Shown here piece after piece: positions 52,431 to 62,014 of a stretch of DNA of 64,000 nt. Location of the stretch: NCBI GenBank assembly GCA_963765875.1, contig CAVXYK010000010.1:124001-188000 (forward strand), given 5' to 3'. The DNA is from JAWKOK01 sp963765875 (lineage in GTDB: Bacteria; Chloroflexota; Anaerolineae; Caldilineales; Caldilineaceae). Position 1 is the stretch's first letter; each line of letters opens with the position of its first letter. The notes under the pieces were generated by a model that was not told the origin of the DNA, searched no databases, and worked only from the letters and a program-made list of their open reading frames with translations. The translations under genes were made by a program, and so were the position numbers.

Positions 52431-53600
52431 TCATGAACCGCTGAGCCGTGCCATCAGTTCGGACCACGCCGGAAGTTGGCGCAACGGGGCCAGTTCCGGC
52501 TCGTTACGCAGCTGGTCTCTGTCATCATATCCGCTGTCGATGGCCAGATCCAGGTGAGCCAGGGCCGTGGGGGCATCGCCGGTCGTCGCTAGCGCGCAGG
52601 CCATATTGTAATGCGCCCATGGCAGCCAATTGGCGACAAAGCGTGACGAAGCCACATCTCGGTGACCATCCTCGATCATCTGAAAGCCCGTGGCATATTC
52701 CACCACGGCGGCCTCAGGCTGCCCGAACTCAAACTTGAGCATGTTGCCGCGCACGAATTGGTTGTCGACGCGATTGTACCAGGCGTGGTGGATGGGATGC
52801 TCGACGGTCTGACGGAAGCCGACCTTGAGCGCGGTCTTGGCCGAGGCGATGTTGCTGCTCCAGCAGTGCCAGCCCACATAGTCGGCGCCGCTGACGAGGC
52901 AGGTTTCGACCATGGCCGCGGTGGCCAGCGTGGCAAGGCCCTGCTTACGGTAGGCATCATCCGTGTGGATGCCGACCTCCACGGCATTGCCGGCCGCATA
53001 GTCGCCCATACACCAGCTGGCAATATGGTTATCGTGGAAAATGCAACACCCTACACCGTCCCCCATCAGTGGCTTCATGGCATCGTGGGATCCGCTGCCC
53101 CAGTCACGAAGCCTCTCTATGTTGACCCGCTCGTTCCGCATCAGCACTTCATCATCGACCAGTCGCATCTCATAGCCGTCGGGCAGCTGTGCGCGCCAGT
53201 CGATGTCCGGCGTCTGATCGATCACGAAATGTTTGCGCAGGTGGCGCATAGGTGATGCGCCTGCCAATAGGGCTCCGAACTGCGCCTCCCATGTCTCGGG
53301 ATGCCAGTTGACGAGCAGTTCGACCATCCCGTCCCTTGCTCTGCCGGCGGGAAGGAGCGTCTCGGCTATCAGCGACCGCAAGCCTTCCACGACCTCTGGA
53401 TTGGAGCTATCCCCGGCCAGATACCAATTGCCCTCAACCTGCTCGCAGATCAGCGCAACGGTCGGGCTGGCGGCATCATCGGCGAAGATCTGGCCGGGGC
53501 ATTTGCCTTCGATGACGGCGAACAGATTGAGGTGATACCAGAGGCCATCAAAAAGGCTGCGGGCGTTCTCATATTGGGCAGGTTTCAGTTCAACGATCAT
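52431..53600 (-). CDS. GNAT acetyltransferase with C-terminal helical repeat
   Basis: A 389-residue protein. Residues 1-265 match the two-part GNAT_acetyltran type: a degenerate N-terminal half, then the acetyl-CoA-binding segment VEVGIHTDDAYRKQGLATLATAAM and YVGWHCWSSNIASAKTALKVGF. From ~300 a TPR-like tail follows (WLPWAHYNMACALATTGDAPTALAHLDLAIDSG). Such proteins acetylate small molecules or proteins; the acceptor is unknown. The fusion of the GNAT domain to a TPR-like tail is uncommon. Confidence 0.82.
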   Translation of the reverse strand: MIVELKPAQYENARSLFDGLWYHLNLFAVIEGKCPGQIFADDAASPTVALICEQVEGNWYLAGDSSNPEVVEGLRSLIAETLLPAGRARDGMVELLVNWHPETWEAQFGALLAGASPMRHLRKHFVIDQTPDIDWRAQLPDGYEMRLVDDEVLMRNERVNIERLRDWGSGSHDAMKPLMGDGVGCCIFHDNHIASWCMGDYAAGNAVEVGIHTDDAYRKQGLATLATAAMVETCLVSGADYVGWHCWSSNIASAKTALKVGFRQTVEHPIHHAWYNRVDNQFVRGNMLKFEFGQPEAAVVEYATGFQMIEDGHRDVASSRFVANWLPWAHYNMACALATTGDAPTALAHLDLAIDSGYDDRDQLRNEPELAPLRQLPAWSELMARLSGS

Positions 53601-53710
53601 TGGTAATTCTCGATCTCAAGCAACACGAGATTCTTCGCTGATCTTTCGCCCGAGTGAAGGGGCCTTGTTGAGTCGCTCAGAATGACAAATCGTGAAGTAC
53701 TGATCATTGG

Positions 53711-54754
53711 CTATTTCCGTGTCTCCTCCAACGCTTCCAACACGACCGGCAGCGACTCCTTCCAGTTGCGCGGATAGTGCTCGGACACCTCAAAGGCCAG
53801 CCCGCGTCCGTCGGGCGACGCCTCGGCGACTCGACTGAGTACCACATCCTTTAGTTCCTCCGGTGGCAACTCGTAGCAACCGACATTGAGGTTGGACCAG
53901 AGTAGCTTGTCCGGCCAGGCTGCCCGGCAGTCGGACAATGTCATGTCACCCTCCGGCGGCGGCGTCACCGACTCGATCAGGTCCATGGGCGCAGCGGCGA
54001 CAAGGTCCTTGACCGCCGACAATTGCCCATCATAGTGGGTGCCCACGATCTTGCCTGCCTGTTGCAGCCAGGGAAAACACTCGTCGTAGACCGGCGAGAG
54101 CAACTGTTTGTAGCGCTTCGGACCCAGCGTCTCGGCTGTGAAGTTCTCCAGGACCGAGACAAATCGGCCGGGACCGTCGGCGACCAACTCGGCTCTACGG
54201 CGAAAGACAGCCAACAACGCAGTGTACAGCTCCATCATTTCCGCCTCAAGGTCGAAGAGATGGAACGCATAGTTCTCCAGGCCGACGAGATCGACGAGTA
54301 CAGTCTGATTGGGCGTGCGCCCGGTGAGGGTAAGCGGCACGCAGTAGGGCGGCAGTTCAGCGACCTTGGCTTCATATTCCTCGTAGGCGGGCTCAACTTG
54401 GATCTGCTTGGCAACGTAGGTCATCACCGCGTAGTCCTGAGCGGTCTCCAGATAGAACTTCTGCCGCCAGTCATCCTCGAATAGTTCGTACACTTCGCCG
54501 ACCGGCGTCACAATGCTGCGCTGTCTGAGGGCCTTTCCATCCTTCTGGACGGTCTCCTCCCGGAACTCGACATTGTCGCCCCAGTTCTCCTTCGTCGTAC
54601 CCAAATGCCAGGTGACGCCCATGCCCTTGTCAAACAGGTTTTGCCAAGCGGGATCGTGCTCCGTATGTCGCCATTCCCACTGGTAAATCGTGAAGGGAAT
54701 CACGTCGGGGCGCTCGCCGGCCCAAAAAGCCTCCAGCCGTTCACGAATATTCAT
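53711..54754 (-). CDS. Uroporphyrinogen decarboxylase-family protein (paralogue 1)
   Basis: A 347-residue TIM-barrel protein of the URO-D/MtaA superfamily, not HemE itself: it lacks the N-terminal RxxWxMRQAGR of true HemE and begins MNIRERLEAFWAGERPDVIPF, typical of corrinoid methyltransferase-like or unassigned URO-D members. FVSVLENFTAETLGPKRYKQLLSPVYDE and GKIVGTHYDGQLSAVKDLVA are the barrel signatures. It starts 4 bp after the stop of a second URO-D paralogue, so the two are an operon. Such pairs often act on methylated compounds or as cofactor-free lyases; unproven here. Confidence 0.83.
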   Translation of the reverse strand: MNIRERLEAFWAGERPDVIPFTIYQWEWRHTEHDPAWQNLFDKGMGVTWHLGTTKENWGDNVEFREETVQKDGKALRQRSIVTPVGEVYELFEDDWRQKFYLETAQDYAVMTYVAKQIQVEPAYEEYEAKVAELPPYCVPLTLTGRTPNQTVLVDLVGLENYAFHLFDLEAEMMELYTALLAVFRRRAELVADGPGRFVSVLENFTAETLGPKRYKQLLSPVYDECFPWLQQAGKIVGTHYDGQLSAVKDLVAAAPMDLIESVTPPPEGDMTLSDCRAAWPDKLLWSNLNVGCYELPPEELKDVVLSRVAEASPDGRGLAFEVSEHYPRNWKESLPVVLEALEETRK

Positions 54755-54758
54755 GCGG

Positions 54759-55847
54759 TTACTTCACTCCAAAATGGGCGAGTCCCTGCCGAATCTCAAC
54801 CTCTTGCTCGGCCGGGGCTGCAAAAATGTGATATTGAATGCCGTTGGCCGTACCAATCTGTTCGATCACGGCCTCGATGGCGGCAAACTCGCCGCTGATG
54901 AGCTGGATGCGCTTCCCGGCGGCATGGATGGCCTGGTAGATCTCGGGCCAGTTCGAACAGTCCGGCTTGCCGTCGCCGTGGATCCACTGTACGCCGTCCA
55001 ACTCGTCGATCGTCAGAAGCTGCTCTAAATGCGGAATCTGACCGACACCGTCGAGATGGTAGAAGGTGCGTGGCAAGCGTCGACAGCTCGCCTGAAGCTC
55101 GGGCAGCACAAACTGGCCGAACATGTCAGGGCTGATCATGTACGAGAAATCGCACTGCAGAATGTAGGAAGGCGAATCGCTATAGATGCCCGACCAATCA
55201 GAATAGCCGGAGTTCGTGGGCTGCAATACGGCATTGATGGCTGCGTAGGCCTGATGCCAGGCTTCGTGGGCTTCCCATGCCAGCCGCTCCACCTCTTCTG
55301 GATAATCGATCAGATCGAAGAGCAGTTTCTCGGTAGTACGGAAGGTGGCTGGGATGTCCAGATTGCCGCCCAGATCGGTCATGCCGACCAGTACCTGGCT
55401 CTGCCAGCGCTCCATGGCCGCAGCGCAGATGTCCAGGATGCGATTGAGCCAGATGCTGTCGGGATCAAATCGCAGATGGATCTCCTGGATCGGCCTGTCA
55501 TCCGGTGGCCAGAACCAGACTTGACCCGTCGAGTTATCGAGTTTGGCCCCCATCATGGCCGCCAACACACCGGGACCGAAACAGTCCATGTTGAACCACG
55601 GATAGGCATCGCCCAAGAAATGATAGCGTGACATCTCATAATCGATGCGGTCGACTAACTCTTCGGGGGACCAGGAAAAATCCGTGCACGTCGCCTGCGA
55701 GAGCATAGGCGCAGCCGGCTCCGACCGACCCGGATCGCGCCCGGCGACAACGACGGGAATGATCGGCCGTTCCAGTTCACCTGCCCACCAGGCATCGTAC
55801 GTGCTGCGTACACGATCCCAGCGTCCGCGATCGAAATCGATTGGCAT
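54759..55847 (-). CDS. Uroporphyrinogen decarboxylase-family protein (paralogue 2)
   Basis: A 362-residue URO-D-like protein, first gene of the pair. FDRGRWDRVRSTYDAWWAGELERPIIPV starts the fold, and YSDWSGIYSDSPSYILQCDFSYMISPDMFGQFVLPEL and FYHLDGVGQIPHLEQLLTIDELDGVQWIHG give the later strands. ATG 55847 is chosen; the upstream extension to 56000 reads through a palindromic repeat. Sequence similarity to paralogue 1 is low, so they probably form a hetero-oligomer or act on different substrates. Confidence 0.82.
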   Translation of the reverse strand: MPIDFDRGRWDRVRSTYDAWWAGELERPIIPVVVAGRDPGRSEPAAPMLSQATCTDFSWSPEELVDRIDYEMSRYHFLGDAYPWFNMDCFGPGVLAAMMGAKLDNSTGQVWFWPPDDRPIQEIHLRFDPDSIWLNRILDICAAAMERWQSQVLVGMTDLGGNLDIPATFRTTEKLLFDLIDYPEEVERLAWEAHEAWHQAYAAINAVLQPTNSGYSDWSGIYSDSPSYILQCDFSYMISPDMFGQFVLPELQASCRRLPRTFYHLDGVGQIPHLEQLLTIDELDGVQWIHGDGKPDCSNWPEIYQAIHAAGKRIQLISGEFAAIEAVIEQIGTANGIQYHIFAAPAEQEVEIRQGLAHFGVK

Positions 55848-55881
55848 TTCAGACCCTTTCGGTTTTAGAGAGACTAAGTGA

Positions 55882-55984
55882 GTGTCCGCAAATAACCTCC
55901 GGGAGGTGGTCACGAAAGGTTGGCTTAACGAAGTGGTTCTGACCACCTCCCGGAGGTTCAAACCGCTAAGTTGTTTGCGGACAG
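55882..55984. repeat. Palindromic repeat (AACCTCCGGGAGGTGGTCA)
   Basis: AACCTCCGGGAGGTGGTCA at about 55894-55912 and TGACCACCTCCCGGAGGTT at about 55940-55958 are perfect inverted repeats. The outer ends TGTCCGCAAA and TTTGCGGACA pair as well, making a ~100-bp MITE-like unit upstream of the URO-D pair. Confidence 0.78.
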
Positions 55985-56138
55985 TTACTAATTCCACCAT
56001 GGAGGCACGGAGACTCCACAGAGGTCACGAAGAAAAAGCGGCCAAACACAGTCCCGAAACCATCTGTGGCTTATCCTTTTTCCATCGGTGTGAATCTGTG
56101 ACAAAAATCCTTACGCTTTTATCAAGAATTTGCCAATT

Positions 56139-57022
56139 TCAGACGCCCCACACCGATCGAGCCTCCTCCATCGATTGCACTGGTTTGCCCTGTGCGGTGT
56201 GGCCTGCCCCATTCTTGCGCCAGCGGCTATCCACCGGATCAGAGGCGGGCTGAAAGCGGATGTCGCAGCTGAGGCGGAAGCGATTGGTGAGGTTGGTGGT
56301 CGAGGCGTGCATGGTGTGCATGCCAAAGAGGATGACATCGCCGCGCGGTAGTCAGTCGTCGCCCACTGACCGCCGAATTTCTCGACGATCTCCATGGGAT
56401 CCTTGGTGAACCAGCCCTCGATCAGATCGCGGTCGACGTCCATTTGTCCATAGGTGTCGCGAATGGGCGCAAAGCTCTCGAGATGGTTGGAGCCGACGCA
56501 CATGGCCAACGTGCCCTGGTTGATCGGGATGTCTCCGAACGGAATCCAGGTAGTGTGCAGATTGGTCGAGCCGCGGCCCATGTAGACAAAGTCATAGTGG
56601 GCGCCGGTGTATTCCTCATTGCCGACACCGCGCAACCATTTGTAGTGATAGGTCAACGACGGTTCGCCAAAGTAGCTGTCATAGAAGCCGGTTAGTTCCT
56701 CACCCTCGAGCACGTCCAGCACATCGTCGTGATGGGCGATGCCCTTGATGCCCATCATCTGCGGGCTGCGTCCGCCCATGACGCCTTCAAGCAGCGGGGT
56801 GTCGGGCACTAGCGAGCGGTGTTCCTCCATGTAGGTGAGGATGGTCTCCCTTGCACCCAGAACCTTGTCGCGGTCGATCAGGCCGCGCAGCAATAGATAG
56901 CCGTCTGCCGCCATGCGTTGATGCAATGCCGGTACATCGCCCAGCAGAGCATTGCTGTCGCGCAGTTCAATAATATTGGCGCTGGGAAATTCCATATTAC
57001 GATAGCCAAATCGGATGTTCAT
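56139..57022 (-). pseudogene. Phytanoyl-CoA dioxygenase (PhyH) family protein, -1 frameshift
   Basis: A non-heme Fe(II)/2-oxoglutarate oxygenase of ~295 residues. The HxD motif is GAHYDFVYMG, the distal His is in FGMHTMHAS, and the 2-oxoglutarate Arg is in NRFRLSCDIRFQ. The last ~65 residues are in another frame: after QWATTDYRA one G is missing near 56341-56347 (GCGGGCGAT expected, GCGGCGAT found), restoring GDVILFGMHTMHAS and a stop at 56139. This is the only -1 shift of the window. ATG 57022 (MNIRFGYRNM) is the start. Natural substrate unknown. Confidence 0.83.
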
Positions 57023-57199
57023 CGACGGTCTCCTCAGTTCAAGGACGTGGATCAAAAAGCCGCCTAAGTCCGTTGCAAATCATTGTCTCCCCTCATGACG
57101 TCAATATGGGATTCTTTTTCTTGGAACGGCCTAAGGCGGATGCGGTGCTTGTCCTGTACTTACGAAAGGTACCGCATTCCCTAGATGATCTGCAAATGG

Positions 57200-58879
57200 T
57201 TTGGGTGTGTTCAGAATGAGTTGAACGACAGGCGACTCTGATGTATAGATAGGATGAACGACCAAGAACATCCGTCTATAACAAAGGAGAGCGCCATGTC
57301 GTTCAACTCGGAAGAGATTGTACAGAATATTCGCAAAGAATTCGAATCCATGCTGGAGTACGTTCAAGAAAACGAAGCGAGAACGGCAGATGAAGTGGAA
57401 CGTAGCCTGTTCAAGCAGTTGCTTGGTCTTGGGGCGCAACTGATGCTGCTCTTTTTTAGCGTACGCGCAAGTCGATATGGATATCAGCCACTGGTGACGA
57501 AGGCGGGAGCGAAAATACCCTACCATAGCCAGAAAAAGCGCGACTATTACTCGATTTTTGGGAAGCTGCCCTTGTGGCGGCCCTACTTCTACAAGACCGG
57601 CGTCGGTGAAAGCAGTCCATTGGACGAAGAACTGAGTCTGGGTGACGACTGCTATTCGGACTTGATGCGAGAGTTGGCCGAGTTTTTGGGTGTGGATGTG
57701 ACCTATGCCAAGGTTCGTCATTTTTGGTCTCGATTGTTGGGTCAAGCGCTATCGACGCAAGCCATCAAAGCGATGATTGCCAAAGATGCCGCCGATGTAC
57801 AGTCATTCTACGAGCAGAAGCCGGAACCATCTGTCAAAAGTGAAGCAACCATCTTGGTGGTGCAGGCAGACGGCAAAGGCGTGCCTATGGTGCGTGAAGA
57901 GGCGGTTGCATCCAAGACCCGTTTGGGCAAAGGCGAGAAACGGAGCAAAAAGAAAGAGGCGATCGTCACCAGCAATTACACGATCGAACCCAATCCACGC
58001 ACGCCTGAAGCGGTCATTGCCTCGTTCTTTGGCCAGGAAAGCAGTGCGACCTCTTTGTCACAGAGCCGCAGCCGCCCGCAAAACAAGCATACTTGGGCCA
58101 CACTGGATGGCAAAGAGGCGGCCCTTTCACGTCTCTCTAGCCAGACGGCAAAACGAGATGGAGCGCATACACAACACCGAGTGGCTTTGACGGATGGCTG
58201 CGAAGCGTTGCAGAAACTGGTCGAGATGCACTTGCCTGACTTCACCTTAATCCTGGATTTTGTTCATGCCAGTGAATACCTCTGGAAAGCGGCCAACGCA
58301 CTCTACGGTGAACAATCCGACAAGCGAGACCCCTGGGTTGAGCAGCAGACTCTACAAATCCTATCTGGTCAAATGGAACCCGTGATCGTTGAGCTGGAGC
58401 GTTTGGCCCAGAAGCCCAAGTGCAGCCAAGCGAAACGTAAGGCATTTACATCCGCCGCCAACTACTTCCGGCGCAATCAGTCCTACATGAAGTACGATGC
58501 CTATCTGGCTAAAGGTTGGCCCATTGCCTCAGGCGTGATAGAAGGCGCTTGTCGCCATTTCGTCAAAGACCGTTGCGAACTCTCCGGTATGCGCTGGACC
58601 CAAGAGGGCGCCGAATGCCTGTTGCATCTGCGAGCCGTTGCTGAAAACGATGACTGGGATGACTACCACCAATTCCGCAAAGAGCAACGCCATCAACGCC
58701 TTTATGGCTCGCCCTACCCAGAACGCAACGGGCCGGAACAACAAGCGCTTACACCGTCAGATTCTGACAAAATTATACGCTTTGATCAGGCTGCACAACA
58801 TCGGCACAGCCGGCAATTTCCTAACCAACAGCCACTGGCCGCCTAATTCCATGCCCAACTCATTTTGAACACACCCAAA
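57200..58879 (+). mobile_element. ISKra4-type insertion sequence
   Basis: A complete ~1.68-kb insertion sequence with one transposase gene. Inverted ends: TTTGGGTGTGTTCAGAATG at the left (57200) and its mirror ATTTTGAACACACCCAAA at the right (to 58879), with one mismatch over 24 bp. The terminal TGGGTGTG is shared with MITE copies A and B. Flanks AATGGTT and AATCAAT are not identical, so no target duplication is certain. It lies between the PhyH gene and the LDH2-type gene. Confidence 0.88.
57296..58846 (+). CDS. ISKra4-family transposase
   Basis: A 516-residue DDE transposase. The first Asp is in VVQADGKGVPM, the second in LILDFVHASEYLWKAA, and the Glu in SGVIEGACRHFVKDRC; the N-terminal region (FNSEEIVQNIRKEFESMLEYV) is the helical domain of ISKra4 members. 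ATG 57296 has AAAGGAGA five bases upstream and is preferred over ATG 57254. The frame is intact, so the element may be active and able to mobilise the MITEs that share its ends. Confidence 0.9.
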   Translation: MSFNSEEIVQNIRKEFESMLEYVQENEARTADEVERSLFKQLLGLGAQLMLLFFSVRASRYGYQPLVTKAGAKIPYHSQKKRDYYSIFGKLPLWRPYFYKTGVGESSPLDEELSLGDDCYSDLMRELAEFLGVDVTYAKVRHFWSRLLGQALSTQAIKAMIAKDAADVQSFYEQKPEPSVKSEATILVVQADGKGVPMVREEAVASKTRLGKGEKRSKKKEAIVTSNYTIEPNPRTPEAVIASFFGQESSATSLSQSRSRPQNKHTWATLDGKEAALSRLSSQTAKRDGAHTQHRVALTDGCEALQKLVEMHLPDFTLILDFVHASEYLWKAANALYGEQSDKRDPWVEQQTLQILSGQMEPVIVELERLAQKPKCSQAKRKAFTSAANYFRRNQSYMKYDAYLAKGWPIASGVIEGACRHFVKDRCELSGMRWTQEGAECLLHLRAVAENDDWDDYHQFRKEQRHQRLYGSPYPERNGPEQQALTPSDSDKIIRFDQAAQHRHSRQFPNQQPLAA

Positions 58880-59012
58880 TCAATAGCCAGTTTTGGGCTT
58901 TGAATTTTCGAACTTTTGACAAGTCCTCTCGATGGGGTCGATACTGTGTGGAGCGCACATACCCTGTCAGTGTCCGCACGCTGACGCAACCATGTATCAC
59001 GCGAGGACCTAT

Positions 59013-60023
59013 ATGCCACAGATCACCATCGACGCAGCCCAGTCCTTCATGGAAGCCGCTCTTGGCAACATTGGTCTACCCGCGTCCAATGCGACTCAAG
59101 TTGCTGAAGTGATCCTTGACAGTGAGCTACGCGGTCATCCTGACCACGGGTTATTCTTCTGTCGAATGCTCATCGACATGTTTCAGCGAGCGAACGATAA
59201 ACCCGACGCCGAACGTGCGGATCGTGAAGGATTCGACACTGGTGACGATCGTCGATGGTGACAAGGACTGCGTCGTCGGCATGAATGTTGCCATGGACGC
59301 CAGCATCGAGAAAGCCAAGGCCCACGGCATGGCGGTGGCATCCGTCACCAACTCCGCCAACGTCGTCGCCCTGGCCCCCTATGTACAACGTGCAGCCGAT
59401 CAGGATCTGATCGCCTTTGCCTGCAGTGGATTCCATTTGCCGATGGTGACAGCCACCGGGAGTCTGACCCCAACCTTTGGTACCAATCCGATGGCTTACG
59501 CAGCGCCGGCCGGTGAGCATGTTCCCTTTCTGCTCGATATGTCCACGAGTGCCGTGGCGGGGGCCAAAATGGCCGAGGCCCGCAGCAAGTGGAAAGAGCC
59601 TTGCCGTCGGTCTGGTCGAATCAGCCGATGGGCAAGCCATTGACTGACCCCGCCAAATTTGAATTCGGCGAGAGTTTCATCCTGCCGATGGCGGGTATCA
59701 GAGGCTACGGTCTGGCGATGATGGTGGACATATTTGCCAACGTGCTGGGTGACAGCCAATGGGGCCACTTCATCTGGGTGCTCGACCCGGCCCAGTTCCG
59801 ACCGATCGAAGAGTTCAAGCGCTTGATGGATCAGGAGATCGACCGCATCAAAGGCGGCAAGAAGAAAGCCGGTGTGGACGAGATCTTCTACGCCGGCGAG
59901 CGTGGCCAGCGACGCATGGCCCGACTACGAGAGCAAGGTGTCGTACCCCTGGGCGATGCCGCCTGGGCAGCGATTCTTGGCATGAGCGAAGAACTGGACG
60001 TGCCGGTCCCTGGCTTAGCCTAG
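59013..60023 (+). pseudogene. LDH2/malate dehydrogenase-family (YlbC/YiaK-type) oxidoreductase, three +1 frameshifts
   Basis: Joined, it is a ~335-residue NAD(P)-dependent dehydrogenase of the LDH2 family, which acts on malate, sulfolactate, ureidoglycolate or diketogulonate. It starts MPQITIDAAQSFMEAAL and has the catalytic His region ELRGHPDHGLF, then VASVTNSANVVALAPYV, TFGTNPMAYAAPA and ILPMAGIRGYGLAMMVDI. Frame breaks near 59198, 59587 and 59645 are each +1; at the last, GAC-T-GAC makes a TGA. It lies 133 bp right of the IS. Three shifts suggest either true decay beside the IS or poor sequence. Confidence 0.8.
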
Positions 60024-60231
60024 CTCAAGAGATGGACCTCAGAATGTACAGGGCATTTCCACACGAATTCACACGATTCTTGTCTCTCGAGCAACGACAC
60101 AATTCGTGAAAATTCGTGCCCATTCGTGTCAAAAAAGACTTCTTGCAGCGGAGTCATCCATGGTTGTCGACGCCTTCGGACCACAGCCGGGCCTCTGACA
60201 TCCAACCGTGTAAGGCTCCTGGAGATCCAAT

Positions 60232-61293
60232 ATGACGAAACAGACCACGATCATCAATGCAGTTGCACCAACAAGAATCTGCGACGTTGGCGGATGGACG
60301 GACACCCATTTTGCCAGGACAGGGGCCGTGTTCAACCTGGCAGTATATCCATACGTCGAGGTTCAGGTCCATTCGCTGCCGGCAGAGCAGATGGGCGCAC
60401 GCCTGGTCATTGAAGCTGAGAACTACGGAGACACCTATAGCCTGACGCCCGGTCAGGTTGTCTACGATAGGCATCCACTAATCGAGGCGACCATCAATGT
60501 GATGGAACTGCCCGAAGATATTGGACTGCGGATCAATATCTTTGCCCATGCCCCGCCCGGCGCCTCGATGGGCACATCGGCAGCAGTTTCGGTGGCCCTG
60601 ATCGGCGCGCTTGATGCCCTGACGGAGAGAAGGCGCTCGCCGTACGAGATCGCTGCTCTGGCGCACTCAATTGAGACAAAGGAACTTGGGCTGGAGTGTG
60701 GCGTCCAGGATCAACTCGCCAGCGTTTATGGGGGCATCAATTTTATTGAGATCCTGGAGTTTCCAAACTCACGTGTCTCGAAAGTGGAACTCTCCGACAA
60801 TATTTGGTGGGAACTTGAGCATCGACTGCTCCTGACATACATCGGCAGGCCTCACTTCTCATCCGATATCCACAAGCGCGTCATCGCCGGGCTCGGAGAC
60901 GAACCTCAAAACGACGGACGCCTGGAACAACTGCGCCGGCTGGCCTATCGTTCAAGAGACGCGCTCTTTGAGGGGGATTTTGTCGCCTTGGGCAGAGCCT
61001 TTGAGGAAAACACCCAGGTTCAGCGTGAACTTCACAAAGACCTCGTCTGTGATGACTTCGAGGCCATCATGTCACTGTCCAGTGACTTCGGCGCGCTTGG
61101 CTGCAAAGTCAACGGGGCCGGCGGGGATGGCGGCTCAATTGCCATTCTCACCAATGGGGATACGTCCACGAAGCGAACTCTGCAAAAGGCGCTTTCTGAT
61201 CATGGATTCCACGTGTTGCCCATCTACTTAGCGCGCCGGGGGCTGCGGGTCTGGAAGACGGTTTCTGATAAAATGCCCGGAGATGTGCGCTGA
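60232..61293 (+). CDS. GHMP-family sugar kinase (heptose/fucose kinase-like)
   Basis: A 353-residue ATP-dependent kinase. The N-terminus NAVAPTRICDVGGWTDTHF resembles D-glycero-D-manno-heptose 7-phosphate kinase and fucokinase. The GHMP ATP loop reads APPGASMGTSAAVSVALIGAL, and the C-terminal motif 3 is KVNGAGGDGGSIAIL. ELGLECGVQDQLASVYGGINF is also typical. It phosphorylates a free sugar or heptose, possibly for nucleotide-sugar synthesis or salvage. No other heptose genes lie beside it. ATG 60232 is the likely start. Confidence 0.87.
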   Translation: MTKQTTIINAVAPTRICDVGGWTDTHFARTGAVFNLAVYPYVEVQVHSLPAEQMGARLVIEAENYGDTYSLTPGQVVYDRHPLIEATINVMELPEDIGLRINIFAHAPPGASMGTSAAVSVALIGALDALTERRRSPYEIAALAHSIETKELGLECGVQDQLASVYGGINFIEILEFPNSRVSKVELSDNIWWELEHRLLLTYIGRPHFSSDIHKRVIAGLGDEPQNDGRLEQLRRLAYRSRDALFEGDFVALGRAFEENTQVQRELHKDLVCDDFEAIMSLSSDFGALGCKVNGAGGDGGSIAILTNGDTSTKRTLQKALSDHGFHVLPIYLARRGLRVWKTVSDKMPGDVR

Positions 61294-61440
61294 CAGGAGA
61301 CCGGTACACGATGACGCGGTCTTGGTAAATACTCATGGTCAAAACTTGGCATTCGTTTGTCTCAGTGGATTGATTGTTGATGTCAGTGTCACGTAGAAAA
61401 ACAACTTGAAGAAAGATGAATATGATGGTAATATACACGC

Positions 61441-61746
61441 ATGGTTGACTTGTCGAGTCTTTCCGGGTTTGAGTGGGATGAGGGAAACTACCTCAAAAAC
61501 TGGCTCAAGCGCCAGGTGTCAGCATCGGAATGTGAGGAGGTTTTCTTCAATCTGCCACTATTGCTCACTGATGACCCGAAGCATTCGCAAGTTGAAGCGC
61601 GATATTATGTGTTAGGGCAGACGAACAATCAACGACCTTTGTTCATTTCTTTCACCGTACGCGATAGCAAGATACGGATAATTTCGGCTCGACCTATGAG
61701 TCGTAAGGAACGTCAAATCTATGCCAAAAGCAATTCCAGAATTTAG
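61441..61746 (+). CDS. brnT: BrnT-family toxin
   Basis: A 101-residue ribonuclease toxin of the RelE-like BrnT family: FEWDEGNYLKNWLKRQVSASECEEVFFN (the usual FEWDExKxxxNxxKH with changes), then RPLFISFTVRDSKIRIISARPMSRKERQIYAK. The final ARPMSRKERQ is the BrnT hallmark. The usual KH in the catalytic loop reads KR. It overlaps the next gene by 26 nt. Toxin-first order is normal for BrnTA. Confidence 0.87.
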   Translation: MVDLSSLSGFEWDEGNYLKNWLKRQVSASECEEVFFNLPLLLTDDPKHSQVEARYYVLGQTNNQRPLFISFTVRDSKIRIISARPMSRKERQIYAKSNSRI

Positions 61747-61996
61747 CAATGAAGATGAAGAACGGGCGTTTTGGGCTGAGCATGATTCGGCCGACTATCT
61801 CGACTGGAGTGACGCCGAACGCGTCATATTCCCAAAACTCAAACCATCGACCAAGACAATTTCGCTTCGCCTATCTGAATCGATGCTGAATGAGTTGCGC
61901 TTGCTTGCCGATCGGCGAGACGTTCCTTATCAGTCGTTGATCAAAGTGATTTTACAGGAACGTATCGATCAAGAATTGTACGGCACAAAGCTGTAG
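61721..61996 (+). CDS. brnA: BrnA-type antitoxin
   Basis: A 91-residue antitoxin. The N-terminal part (FSNEDEERAFWAEHDSADYLDW) binds the toxin, and the C-terminal half TISLRLSESMLNELRLLADRRDVPYQSLIKVIL is a ribbon-helix-helix DNA-binding domain. It starts inside the 3' end of the brnT gene. Likely represses the pair's own promoter. Confidence 0.87.
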   Translation: MPKAIPEFSNEDEERAFWAEHDSADYLDWSDAERVIFPKLKPSTKTISLRLSESMLNELRLLADRRDVPYQSLIKVILQERIDQELYGTKL

Positions 61997-62014
61997 GCCA
62001 GGGAATACGGCAAC

